Origin: Rhabdophis nuchalis
Lineage: Eukaryota; Chordata; Lepidosauria; Squamata; Natricidae
Reading direction: 5' to 3'
DNA length: 64,000 nt
Assembly: GCA_039707465.1 (NCBI GenBank)
Contig: CM077647.1
Coordinates: 172,606,663 to 172,670,662 of the forward strand
Shown: positions 52,511 through 64,000 of the stretch, piece after piece
Position numbering within the stretch: position 1 is the first letter of the stretch
How the letters are laid out: every line of letters begins with the position of its first letter
The notes under the pieces: generated by a model
What the model was told of the DNA's origin: nothing
Databases searched by the model: none
Seen by the model: only the letters and a program-made list of their open reading frames with translations
Translations under genes and position numbers: made by a program

Positions 52511-53820
52511 TTACACTGCGGGGTTCCTCAGGGGTCGGTCCTCTCACCACTCCTGTTCAACATATATATGAAACCGCTGGGTGAGATCATTCGTGGCTTT
52601 GGGGTGGAGTACCATCTGTACGCTGATGATACTCAGTTGTACATATCTACCCCAAACCACCCCAACGATGCCGTTGAAGTGATGTCCCGATGTTTGGAAG
52701 CCGTGTGGAGCTGGATGGGAAGGAACAGACTCAGACTCAACCCATCCAAGACCGAGTGGCTGTGGTTTCCGGCGCCCCGGTACAACCAGTTGATCCCATC
52801 ACTGGCCATAGGGGGTGAACTTCTAGCCCCCGTGGATCGGGCACGCAACTTAGGCATCCTCCTAGATACTCGGCTGTCTATGGAAGATCATGTGACGGCC
52901 GTGGCCAAGGGGGCATTCTGCCAGTTTCGCCTGGTACGCCAGTTGCAGCCCCTATTGGACCGGGACGCCCTTCGCACAGTCACTCATGTGCTCGTGACTT
53001 CCTGACTAGACTACTGTAACGTTCTCTACATGGGGCTCCCCTTGAGGTGCACCCGACGACTACAGCTAGTCCAGAATACGGCCACGCGGGTAATTATGGG
53101 TACTTCCAGGTACTCCCACGTAACGCCGCTCCTGCGCAAGCTGCACTGGCTACCTGTGGCCTTTCGGGTGTGCTTCAAGGTGTTGATTACCATCTTTAAA
53201 GCGCTCCATGGCACGGGTCCTAGCTATCTGCGTGATCGTATCCTACCCCACACATCCCTTCGACGATTTGCTCACACAGAGACGGACTTCTCCAGGTGCC
53301 GCCCTCCTGGCAATGCCAACAGGCGGCTCCCAGGGGAAGGTCCTTCTCTGTGGCAGGCCCAACCCTCTGGAATGACCTACGAGCTTAATAATTTAATTTA
53401 TTAGATTTATAAACCGCCCCCTCTACCCGAAGGGACTCGGGCGGTGTACAGGAAAAATTAAAAACCATATAAAACATACAATATATCCAAAGTTAAAAAC
53501 GAATTAAATTAACCTGTACTAAAATTTAGATCTACTACGGACCTCCGCTCCTTCCGTCAACAATTAAAGACCCATCTTTTCCAGCCAGGCCGGCTTGGCC
53601 TAACCTAATCTACCGTACCAGCCTAGTTGTAGTGAATATTACCTAATCGGGTTTTTATGTTATAAATTTAAACGAGATATTTTAACACAGAGTAAAACAT
53701 TTAATTTAGTCTTATTATTTATAATTGTTATATATGTATATGCTCTTAAATTCTTGTACACTGCCCCGAGTCTCTTCGGAGAGAGGGGGCGGTCAATAAA
53801 TCCAAATAAATAAATGAATA
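52511..53820 (+). mobile_element. L2-clade LINE fragment (unit 3 only)
   Basis: RT region with [12 protein letters not shown] start (about 52,520), YADDTQLY (about 52,620), KTEWLWF and, after a stop at 53,003, further C-terminal sequence (YSHVTPLLRKLHWLPVAF). A reversed L2 tail (about 53,387-53,530) is nested in it. Inserted in a TATAAGAC MITE that is uninterrupted in unit 1 at 12.1 kb. Confidence 0.85.
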
Positions 53821-53970
53821 AATGAATAAATGAATAAATGAATAAATGAATAAATGAATGAATAAATGAATGAATGAATGAATGAATGAATAAATGAATA
53901 AATGAATAAATGAATAAATAAATAAACAAACAAACAAACAATCAAACAAACAAACAATCAAACAAACAAA

Positions 53971-54005
<35 letters not shown>

Positions 54006-54006
54006 A
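53806..54006. repeat. (AATA/AATG/AACA)n microsatellite, L2 tail
   Basis: Tetranucleotide tract directly following the L2 3' UTR; units shift from AATG/AATA to AAAC/AATC and back to AATA. Confidence 0.9.
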
Positions 54007-54098
54007 ATATGGTAACATTATTTGAAAATCACAGGTGTAAAGTCTTCAGAATGAAATCTATAAGCAAGTGCCCTGAGGGGCCTTTTATCCCAAATAAT

Positions 54099-54129
54099 AT
54101 GTAAATCAAGGCACAATTTCCTCTTTAAA
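54099..54129 (+). promoter_or_regulatory. V12 promoter: ATGTAAAT plus TTTAAA
   Basis: ATGTAAAT (54,099-54,106) and TTTAAA (54,124-54,129), 25-bp spacing. Confidence 0.75.
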
Positions 54130-54220
54130 AGCCCCCAAGTTCCCTTTTCAGGCAACACCCACCAACATAGTTTAGCCATTTTGCAGAATTTTTTCCCTCC
54201 ATTCATTTGAGGGAGCAAAA

Positions 54221-54655
54221 ATGATCATGTGGCTAAACTTGCTCCCTTTACTAGCAGTCCTCAGAGGTAATTGTTTTCTCCCGAGTCAACGTCTTTCCAT
54301 TTTAACTTTTGTCTACTGGAGAGCTCACTAAAACTCCTCTCATTCTAGGTGTCCATTCTCAAAGGCAGTTGGTGGAGCCTGGTGGTGATGTGAGAAGACC
54401 TGGAGAATCCCTCCGTCTCTCCTGCCAAGCCTCTGGATTCACCTTCAGTAATACCTACATGCACTGGGTGAGACAGGCCCCAGGGAAAGGACTGGAGTGG
54501 GTGGCATACATCTATCCTGATTCCAGTGGAATATTCTACTCAGTCAAAGTCAAGGGCCGCTTCACCATCTCCAGGGACAATGCCAAAAGCCAGCTGTATC
54601 TGCAAATGAACAGCCTCAAAGTCGAGGACGCAGCAGTCTATTACTGTACTGGAGA
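54221..54655 (+). CDS. IGHV: V12: IGHV segment, intact (subfamily B)
   Basis: Leader exon 54,221-54,266 ([14 protein letters not shown]; donor AGAG/GTAATT); V exon 54,349-54,655. [18 protein letters not shown]1 [23 protein letters not shown]2 [17 protein letters not shown] and YYCTG match V4 almost exactly. Differences seen are Met for Leu in the leader and Val for Gly before KVKG. Intact with consensus RSS. Downstream (GA)n and LINE remnant also match V4. Confidence 0.94.
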
Positions 54656-54694
54656 CACAGTGAGAGGAAGTGAATCTGAAGCTTGGCAAAAACC
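54656..54694 (+). other. V12 23-RSS
   Basis: Heptamer CACAGTG, 23-bp spacer, nonamer GCAAAAACC. Confidence 0.92.
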
Positions 54695-54888
54695 ATGGTT
54701 CTGCAAATCCATTCAGTCTCAGAAGGCCACATTTTTCAATTAAAGGAGTCTGAGGAAGTTGCCTGGTTGCCCAGGAGGAAGGAAGAGCTGATCTTGGTAT
54801 CATCTCTTGTGGGGGTTTCCAATTGAAGCGAAAGAAAGTAAAGGAGAGAGAGACAGAGAGACAGAGACAGGACAGGCAGGCAGAAAGA

Positions 54889-54894
54889 CACACA

Positions 54895-54984
<90 letters not shown>
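54889..54984. repeat. (AC)n then (GA)n microsatellite
   Basis: (AC)n at 54,889-54,911 and (GA)n to 54,984. Unit 1 has only the (GA)n. Confidence 0.93.
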
Positions 54985-55014
54985 TCTCACCTGGGAAAAC
55001 AACATGTCCCTGGT

Positions 55015-55440
55015 GATTGGAAAAGCCCAACAAAGACTTCATTTCCTTAGAGTCCTGCGAAAAAAATCAGGTGGAATAACAGCTGATGACCTCTTTCTAT
55101 CGGTCCACCATAGAAAGTGTCCTCACATATTGCATTACAGTATGGTATGCTGGTTTAACAGCTGCAGACAGGAAGGCAGGAAGGAGAGTGATCAATTCAG
55201 CACAAGTAACCATTGGTTGCCCTCTAATGCCACTGGCATTAAACATCGCCAGGTCTTGCTGCTTTAGCATAGTAAGGAAGATACTCAGAGATGATTCACA
55301 CCCTGGTCAGTGTCTCTTCAGACTTCTACCATTGGGCAGAAGACATTGAAGCATAGGCATCCGAACAAATAGGTTTAAAAATAGTTTTTATCCTTGGTCT
55401 TTCAGACTCTTAAACACGACCACAATCACTCCATACACAC
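55015..55440 (+). mobile_element. Non-LTR reverse transcriptase remnant (unit 3)
   Basis: Same family as 13,135-13,560 (STIESVLTYCITVWYAGL, VRKILRDDSHPGQCLF, LLPLGRR). Degenerate. Confidence 0.7.
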
Positions 55441-55663
55441 GGAAATGTAAGGCTAGTTTTTCTTTCTCTTTCTTCCTTTACCTTAATTACTTGCATTGGG
55501 ATTATTCTTTATACTATTTATGTTGTTTGTATTTGTTGTCATGGATTGCTCCAGTGAGGCTAAAACCAATTTCATTGTATTTATTTTGTACAATGACAAT
55601 AAAGGCTATACTAACTTGCATCTCTCAATGATAAAATGAATGTAGGTAGTTTTCAAACAAAAA

Positions 55664-55885
55664 AACAAATAGCAATAGCATTTAGACTTATGAACCATAT
55701 CAGGGTGCGCTTTACAGACCCTCTCTAAACAGTTTACAGGGTCAGAATATTGCGTCCCACAATCTGGGATCTCATTTTACCAACCTCGGAGAGATGGAAA
55801 GCTGAGTCAATCTTGAACTGTTGAGAATCGAACTGCTGGCATTTGGCAGAATGATCCTGCAGTTCACTGCATTCTAACCATTGTG
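55664..55885 (-). mobile_element. tRNA-derived SINE, uninterrupted
   Basis: The empty-site version of the SINE split at 13,931 in unit 1. Confidence 0.7.
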
Positions 55886-56680
55886 CCACCATGGATAGGT
55901 AGATAAAAAGTTAAACATAGCTTTAATTGAAATTATAATTATGAGGCCATATAAAATCTAGAACCAAGGAGACAGACCCATGCTCTTGTTACCCTCCCTA
56001 TCACCCACTTCCCGTGGCAAGAAGTTCTCCCATGGCCCCAACCCACCTGGCAAAACCATTCTTCTATAGCTTTTTGCAAGGTCAAAAGGATGTGGGGGGG
56101 GGGGGATTCTCACTTCTGGGGGTTACCAATTCTGTTCCTTAACAATTGTGATTTATGTCTTACGGTGTATGCAGCTAATATGAGTTTCTTCCACAGAAAA
56201 CCTGGCTGACTTCATTGCTATACCTATTCATTGACTGACCTTGTTAACATGTGTTCCAAGTCAGGAAGCAAATACCATAGATGCTGGTAGGCAGAGGCAG
56301 AATTTTTTCTTCTTCTTATTTTCCTCCCCAAAAACTAAGGTGTGTCTTATACTCCAGGGTGTCTTATACTCTAAAAAATATGGTAAGGGTTTCTACCTCC
56401 TCTGACACTAGAGGGCAGTGTTCACCTCTATATTTTAACAGAGGGAACCAGCATTGTCCAAAGATTTGTATGGTCAGGTGGCGAGCATGACAATACGAAA
56501 GGTGCACAGAACACTGTTACTTTCCCACTGAAGTGATAATTGATCTACTGACATTTGCGTGCTTTAGAATTGCTTAGGTGGGAAGAAGCTGGGACAAGTA
56601 ATGGGACCTCACCCCATCAGGTGGCACTGGGGTCTCAAACCCTGGCTATCAACTTTCCCCCTGAGTAAGCCTTCTCCTAT
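55886..56680. other. Intergenic DNA between V12 and V13
   Basis: No gene. Colinear with 14,479-15,256. A TATAAGAC-type fragment lies at about 56,330-56,385. Confidence 0.5.
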
Positions 56681-57024
56681 GTCCATGATGGCGAACCTAT
56701 GGCACAGGTGGCATGCAGAGCCCTTTCTGCAGGTATGGGAGTCGTGATGCCAGCTCAGTTCTACCACACTTGCATGTGCGCCTCCCACCAGCCATCTGAG
56801 TTTTGGATCTCTGGCGCATATGTGTGGGGCGCATGAGGGAGACATGTGTGCATAAGTGGGGAGCAGATCATACATACAGGGGTCATGCACACATCCATGG
56901 GAGGCACAGGACTGCGTGCGTGTACAGGTGCACACGGGGTGTGTGTGTTCAGGCACATTGCATTATGGGTGTGCATACGTGCACACTTATGGCAGTAATC
57001 GCCAAAAAGGTGAGCAATCGCTGT
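56681..57024. repeat. hAT-like MITE (GTGATGGCGAACC family)
   Basis: Paralog of 15,257-15,602; ends CATGATGGCGAACC and GGTGAGCAATCGCTG. Confidence 0.6.
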
Positions 57025-57114
57025 CCTATGTACTCCCAATGAAAAGCATGATGTACTGTTCCGAGGACTGAACCCCATTTAAAGGTGAAATCTAAGTCCA
57101 AAGATATAGCATAT

Positions 57115-57493
57115 TTTTCAGAGTATAAGACGCACTGGAGTATAAGACGTACCAAGATTTTGAAGAGGCAAATTTTTTAAAAAAAGTTTTGCACTCTGCA
57201 GACCTCCCAAAAGGGGCATAAACAGTCTTTAGGAGGCTTGTAGAGTGCTCCTCGGGGCTGGGGCGGGAAGCAAAATTGAGCAAAAAACAGGCCGTTTTTC
57301 ATTCATTTCTCCCCTCCTCTATCCCCAGGAGCACTCTGAAAACCTCCTAAAGGCTATGCATGGCCATTTTGGTGAAGGGAGTGGGGTTTCTGTAGGCAAA
57401 AAAAATGCTGTATTCAGTGTATAAAATGCACCCAGATTTTAAGCCTCTTTTTTGAGGGGAAAAGGTGCATCTTATACTCTGAATAGTACGGTA
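57115..57493. repeat. TATAAGAC-type palindromic MITE
   Basis: Paralog of 15,690-16,066. Confidence 0.7.
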
Positions 57494-57619
57494 TATAAGC
57501 AACAGCAGCTGTCTTGTTTTTTATGCCGGTTCTTTCAACCAAGGCACAATTTCCTCCCTAAATGAGCCATATGGTTTTCCTTTTCAATCTACACACCCCA
57601 GAACAAAGTTTGAGCACTT

Positions 57620-58075
57620 TCCATAATCTTTTCTTATCAATTCCCTTCAATTCATTAGAGGAGAAAGATTAATGGTCCAGGGTAAAATTTCATATCCTGA
57701 CTAGGAGACCTCAGAGATAATTCTTCCCTCTCTGAAGAATTTAGTTCCATTTACTCTTCTTGTGTACAGGAGATTTCAGTCCAGCACCCTTCTTTCTAGG
57801 TGTCCAGTCAGAGGTCTGGTTGTTGAAGGTCTAAAGAGCCTGTGAAAAGGCCTAGATTGTCCCTCAAATCTCTCCTGCCTTGCCTCTTGATTAGCTTCCA
57901 CCCCCATTGTACATGAAATGGCTGACAGAGGCATCTGGAAACAGCTGTAATAGATGGCCTACATCAAAGTTTCTATATTATTTACTACATGGATAAATGG
58001 AAGGGACACTTCACCATCTCCAGAACCCAATTCTATTAGCAAAGGACACAGATTATTCTTTAGCATTATTTGAAA
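57620..58075 (+). pseudogene. Old degenerate V relic (unit 3)
   Basis: Paralog of 16,200-16,650 with the same decayed leader, acceptor CTTTCTAG and V exon traces. Multiple stops, no RSS. Confidence 0.75.
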
Positions 58076-58148
58076 AATCACATGTGTAAAGTCTGTGCAA
58101 AGAAACCTATAAGTGATTGCCTTGAGGGGCCCATTTATCCCAAGCGAT

Positions 58149-58179
58149 ATGTAAATTGAGGCACAATTTCCTCTTTAAA
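58149..58179 (+). promoter_or_regulatory. V13 promoter: ATGTAAAT plus TTTAAA
   Basis: ATGTAAAT (58,149-58,156) and TTTAAA (58,174-58,179), 25-bp spacing. Confidence 0.75.
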
Positions 58180-58286
58180 GCTCAGGGTTTCCCTCTTCAG
58201 GCAACACCCACCAACTCAAAGTTTGTGCTGGTGATTTCCAGAATTCTCTCCTATCATTCAGCCACCATTCACTAGAGGGAGCAACA

Positions 58287-58723
58287 ATGTTCCTTTGGTT
58301 AAACTTGGTGTCCTTTCTATTAATGCTCAGAAGTAAGCATTTCTTAACCGTTTTGATTCTTTTTCTTTTAATTCTTATATTCAGGAGAGCTGACTGGAAC
58401 TGCTTTCATTTTAGGTGTCCGACCTCAGGCCCTGTTGGTGGAGTCTGGAGGGGATGTGAGAAGACCTGGGGAGTCCCTCCGTCTCTCCTGCCAAGCCTCC
58501 GGATTCACCTTCAGCAACGCTTACATGAACTGGGTGAGACAGGCTCCTGGGAAAGGACTGGAATGGGTGGCCTACATAAACAGAGGTTCCGATTCTATTC
58601 AGTACTCAGACAAAGTGAAGGGACGCTTCACCATCTCCAGGGACAATGCCAAAAGCCAGCTCTATCTGCAAATGAACAGCCTCAAAGCCGAAGACACAGC
58701 AGTCTATTACTGTGCAAGAGAGA
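58287..58723 (+). CDS. IGHV: V13: IGHV segment, intact (subfamily C)
   Basis: Leader exon 58,287-58,332 ([14 protein letters not shown]); V exon 58,415-58,723. The last leader-exon base is A instead of G (AGAA/GTAAGC). The GT donor is intact, but the exon-edge G that normally aids U1 pairing is lost, and the split codon becomes Ser instead of Gly. [49 protein letters not shown] and YYCARE match V5 closely. Intact ORF and RSS. Splicing efficiency may be lower. Confidence 0.93.
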
Positions 58724-58762
58724 CACAGTGAGAGGAAGTGAATCTGGAGCTTGGCAAGAACC
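58724..58762 (+). other. V13 23-RSS
   Basis: Heptamer CACAGTG, 23-bp spacer, nonamer GCAAGAACC. Confidence 0.9.
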
Positions 58763-58923
58763 TAGAATTCATCAGGACAGCTGTGCAAGTCGATTCAGAC
58801 TCAGAAGGCTTCCTTTTTCTATGAGAGAAACTGACAAAACTGCCGGATGTCCAAGACAAGAAAGAGCTGATAATGAAAGTGTGTGTGTGAGAGAGAGGGG
58901 GGGGAAGGAGGGAGGGATGGAGG

Positions 58924-59005
<82 letters not shown>

Positions 59006-60486
59006 AAAGTTTAAATATGTTTAAAAGCATTCCTTCCTCCATCAGTTGAAATGTAGCTATCTAATAAAACAAGGATGCCCTAAAATTCCTCATAATTTCA
59101 TGTAGTGTGAACTCTTTTGTTCTACGTCCAATTATAGAGTTTGCTGGAATAAAATGTAAAATAATGAAAATGTCTTGGATATTCCAGTTTCACCTTCCCT
59201 GTTTACAAAGGGATCTGGCTTCATAGGCAACAACAACAACCTTGAATGAATTGTAGGCCTTTAGTATTGTGGCAGAAGGCAATGAAGGAAGCCATATGTT
59301 CATCTCTTTAAATATCTAACCTATGCAACTTCCTCAGATAATTGGGAAGCGGTGTCCTCACCACCTCTCTTTTGGCACTAGAGGGCAATGTTGTCACATG
59401 AAACCCCTTGCCCTCTGCACTCAGTGGGGGTGGGGTAGAGGAGAAAACGTCTCATTAGATGTTGTCTCATTTTAGGTGGGTTTTTTTTTTTTGGCATGGG
59501 AATTTTTTTTATCTTCTTTCCGTAATAGTTCTGTGAAAAGTTCACATGAAAATCTCACATGTCAGAAAAATATAATCCCCACCATGAGACAGACAGACAG
59601 ATAGATAGACAGATAGACCATGGAGGAATGGCTGGAGAAGATGAAAAAATTTGGGAAGATGGCTAAGCTGTTTTTTTTTTAAATCAGAAAGGAAATCTGT
59701 CTTCAGGGTTGACTGACAAATCTATGAAATTTGTGTGTAATACAAAAAATATATATTCTTGTGATTTGTGGCTTTGATGATCAGAAAAAATAAGAAAAAA
59801 ACATAAAACAGAAAATGTGGCCTTTTGGCAATCGTAAAAGTTAATAATGTATTTGAAATTGGGACTTTCTTTTTCCCATTTCTTCTCATTTTCTCATTTG
59901 AATTTTTGTTCTTTCTTTACTTTTTTCGTTCAATCTTTCCTTTCCTTTCTTTCCTTTTCTTCTTCCTTCCCTTCCACTTTCCTTTTTTTAATCTTCTTTC
60001 TTTCCCTCCCTTCCCTTCCCTTCATTTCTCTTCCCTTACTTCCCTCTTCATTTTTTATTAGACTGTGTGAGTATCTACTGTTTCCATAACATTTCTTATA
60101 AACCACACATAATATGTCTCTGTGTGTCTGTTTTAAATATAAATCCTCGCCATAAAAGCATACTTGAGTTGACTCTACTTATACTTTGCAAAATGTAGAG
60201 CAACCTGAATTAGTTGAAGAATCCAAAGAGATTTTATTACTATAAACCGGTCTACCTAGAGATTGTGTTTTTAATGCACACTTAGTGTATGCATGTTCAT
60301 CATATGTTAGCTTGAATCAATTCTGAAAAGTGGTGAACGTTTTCGAGGCTTTGCTTTAATTGTTCTTATTAAAGGGTCCTTTCAGTTTTTCCAGGTCTGT
60401 AAAGTTACTTAAGGCTCACAATTGTAGGAGCCTACAAGGAAAACTAGGAGGTAAATGCACTGAGGAGCCCTTTTATCTCAACCAAT
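58763..60486. other. V13 3' flank
   Basis: No gene. GA microsatellite (about 58,925-59,001), pyrimidine stretch (59,870-60,050). Colinear with 17,337-19,224, with a deletion of about 140 bp near 59,110 relative to unit 1. Confidence 0.65.
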
Positions 60487-60517
60487 ATGTAAATTGAGGC
60501 ACAATTTCCCCTTTAAA
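60487..60517 (+). promoter_or_regulatory. V14 promoter: ATGTAAAT plus TTTAAA
   Basis: ATGTAAAT (60,487-60,494) and TTTAAA (60,512-60,517), 25-bp spacing. Confidence 0.75.
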
Positions 60518-60624
60518 GGAGTCAGATGATTTTACTTTTAAGGCTACACCCATCAGCACAAATCTTGAGCACTTTCTCAAATCATTCCCTATCAATTCTT
60601 CTCCATTCATTAGAGAAAGCCAAG

Positions 60625-61058
60625 ATGACCCCTTGGCTGAAGTTGGTGTTCTTACTTGCATCCCTCATAGGTAATTGTTCCCCCCTACATACAATTTCCT
60701 TCCATTTGGTTTTCTTGTATACAAGTGATCTCACTGAAATTCCCTTCTTTTTAGGAGTCCAGTCTCAAGTCCAGTTGGTGGAGTCTGGAGGGGATGTGAG
60801 AAGACCTGGAGAGTCCCTCCGTCTCTCTTGCCAGGCCTCTGGATTCAGCAGCTTCAGCAGCTATGGCATGAGCTGGGTGAGACAGGCTCCAGGGAAAGGA
60901 CTGGAATGGTTGGCCTATATATGGTCTTCAAATCTTTACTACTCTGACAAAGTGAAGGGACGCTTCACCATCTCCAGAGATGATGCCAAAAGCCAGGTCT
61001 ATCTGCAAATGAACAGCCTCAAGGCTGAAGACACAGCAGTCTATTACTGTGCTAGAGA
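60625..61058 (+). CDS. IGHV: V14: IGHV segment, intact (subfamily D)
   Basis: Leader exon 60,625-60,670 ([14 protein letters not shown]; donor ATAG/GTAATT); V exon 60,755-61,058. QVQLVESGG and LSCQAS, then a CDR1 one codon longer than its relatives ([11 protein letters not shown]). [17 protein letters not shown]2 [16 protein letters not shown] and YYCAR follow. The V exon is 304 bp against 301 bp in V6. Intact, consensus RSS. Confidence 0.94.
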
Positions 61059-61097
61059 CACAGTGAGAGGAAGTGAATCTGAAGCTTGGCAAAAACC
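61059..61097 (+). other. V14 23-RSS
   Basis: Heptamer CACAGTG, 23-bp spacer, nonamer GCAAAAACC. Confidence 0.92.
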
Positions 61098-62550
<1,453 letters not shown>

Positions 62551-62581
62551 ATGTAAATCAAGGCACAATTTCCCCTTTAAA
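62551..62581 (+). promoter_or_regulatory. V15 promoter: ATGTAAAT plus TTTAAA
   Basis: ATGTAAAT (62,551-62,558) and TTTAAA (62,576-62,581), 25-bp spacing. Confidence 0.75.
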
Positions 62582-62688
62582 GGGGTCAGATGGTTTTACT
62601 TTTAAGGCTACACCCACCAGCACAAATCTTGAGCACTTTCCCAAATCATTCCCTATCAATTCTTCTCAATTCATTAGAGCAAGCCAAG

Positions 62689-63119
62689 ATGACCCCATGG
62701 CTGAAGTTGGTGTTCTTACTTGCATCCCTCAGAGGTAATTGTTTCCCACTACATACAATTGCCTTCCATTTGCTTTTCTTCTATGCAGGAGATCTCACTA
62801 AACCTCATTTCATTTTAGGAGTCCAGTCTCAAGTCCAGTTGGTGGAGTCTGGAGGGGATGTGAGAAGACCTGGAGAGTCCCTCCGTCTCTCCTGTCAAGC
62901 TTCTGGATTCTCCTTCAGCACCTATGGCATGGGCTGGGTGAGACAGGCTCCAGGGAAAGGACTTGAATGGGTGGCGTACATATATTATTCAGATATTCGC
63001 CACTCAGACAAAGTGAAAGGACGCTTCACCAGCTCCAGGGATGAGGCCAAAAGCCAGCTGTATCTGCAAATGAACAGCCTCAAAGCCGAAGACACAGCAG
63101 TCTATTACTGTGCGAGATA
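62689..63119 (+). CDS. IGHV: V15: IGHV segment, intact (subfamily D)
   Basis: Leader exon 62,689-62,734 ([14 protein letters not shown]; donor AGAG/GTAATT); V exon 62,819-63,119. [18 protein letters not shown]1 [25 protein letters not shown]2 [16 protein letters not shown] (Ser for Ile and Glu for Asp or Asn in FR3) and YYCAR. Intact. It holds the position of pseudogene V7 in unit 1, so V7 decayed after or despite the duplication. The 3' flank resembles those of V2 and V8 rather than V6, a possible recombination joint. Confidence 0.94.
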
Positions 63120-63158
63120 CACAGTGAGAGGAAGTGAATCTGAAGCCAAGCAAAATCT
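63120..63158 (+). other. V15 23-RSS
   Basis: Heptamer CACAGTG, 23-bp spacer, nonamer GCAAAATCT (weaker A-run). Confidence 0.88.
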
Positions 63159-63716
63159 GCCTAGTTCACATATGTCTTTCTTTCAAACCTTGGGATTCTT
63201 ACAGTTTGATGCCTGCCCCTCTTGGTCAGGTTCCACACTAGGGGGAGCTATTCTCTCAAAGCTACCTGGACAGCAATGGCATGGAAATGAACCATTGTGT
63301 ACAAATAATATCTCGTTCCCAAGGTCTATCTTTTCCCATTTGGTGTACGGTTAGGTTCCATGCAATGCTTAAGCCACTGTGAGCCCAAAAAGAAGACGAC
63401 TTAAAGGGAGGCTGGAATTACAGTCAACATTTAATCTTTGCTCAAAGTTTAAAGACACGATGGTCAGTTGTTCCAAACCAAGGGTTTGGAACAACTGAAA
63501 CTCACTTTAACAATGTCTTGCTGGAGCAAGGTTGGACTAGATGACCTCCAGGTCCCTTCCAGCCCTGGATTATCCTCTGAAGCTGCCTCTAGCGCCAGGT
63601 TTGTAGTCTTTCCTTACTCACCTTTTTCCTTCCTCTCCTTTTTCCCTCCCTCCCTCCCTCTCTCCCTTGTCTTTCTTTCTCTTTCTTTCTTTCTTTCTTT
63701 CTTTCTTCCTTCCCTG

Positions 63717-63787
<71 letters not shown>

Positions 63788-63798
63788 TTTTCTTTCTT

Positions 63799-63859
<61 letters not shown>

Positions 63860-64000
63860 GTTTCTTTTTCCTTCCTTGCTTGCTTCTTTCTTTCCTTCCT
63901 TCCATCCTTCCGCCCCGGTGGGGGTGGGGTAGAGAAGAAAACTTCTCATTAGATGTTGTCTCATTTTAGGTGTTTTAGGCATGATTTTATGTCATTTTTT
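63159..64000. other. V15 3' flank to the window end
   Basis: V2/V8-like flank to about 63,340, a CR1-like piece (GGTTGGACTAGATGACCTCC, about 63,530), then (TTTC)n and (CT)n microsatellites (63,640-63,855). The last 80 bp match the V6 and V14 3' flanks (20,140-20,215; 61,400-61,480), so another duplicated segment probably begins here. Confidence 0.65.

Overview
The window is vertebrate germline DNA from an immunoglobulin heavy-chain variable (IGHV) locus, most likely of a squamate reptile and probably a snake. Evidence for IGHV: fifteen recognisable two-exon V segments, all on the + strand. Each has a 46-nt leader exon, a short intron and a V exon with the two framework cysteines and the FR2 tryptophan, followed by a recombination signal (CACAGTG heptamer, 23-bp spacer, A-rich nonamer). 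Evidence for snake: CR1-type LINE tails ending in ATTCT-like microsatellites, L2-type LINE fragments with short AT-rich tails, tRNA-derived SINEs, and many hAT-like and palindromic MITEs. The species assignment is inference. Thirteen V segments are intact (V2-V6 and V8-V15 in my numbering). Two are pseudogenes: V1 is split by a transposon, and V7 has a nonsense codon and a damaged heptamer. Several much older V relics lie between them. No D, J or constant exons are visible; the RSS orientation puts them to the right of the window.

Layout. V1 lies at 0.3-1.2 kb. A first tandem unit (about 5.4-26 kb) carries V2-V7. A second unit (about 27.3-39.5 kb) carries V8-V10. A third (about 43.2-63.2 kb) carries V11-V15. 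V subfamilies recur in the same order: E = V2, V8; A = V3, V9, V11; B = V4, V10, V12; C = V5, V13; D = V6, V7, V14, V15. The intervening repeats and relics recur too, so the locus grew by segmental duplication. Unit 2 lacks subfamilies C and D, and unit 3 lacks E. Every V segment has an ATGTAAAT octamer-like element exactly 25 bp upstream of a TTTAAA or TTCAAA box.

Mobile DNA. Comparing the units gives empty and filled sites. Unit 1 alone has two nested ORF1-only L1-like elements (20.85-24.82 kb) and an L2 tail at 13.93 kb. Unit 2 alone has a non-autonomous Helitron (29.92-31.19 kb), a 1.5-kb hAT-like element containing a very large inverted repeat, and an inverted LTR nested in another LTR. 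Unit 3 alone has an apparently intact chromodomain Ty3/Gypsy (Tf1/Sushi-type) retrotransposon (44.60-50.30 kb) with LTRs that read as identical. A broken relative lies on the minus strand at about 41.2-43.2 kb, before V11. Both appear to use self-priming: the primer site is complementary to sequence inside the same element's LTR, and the two pairings differ in sequence.
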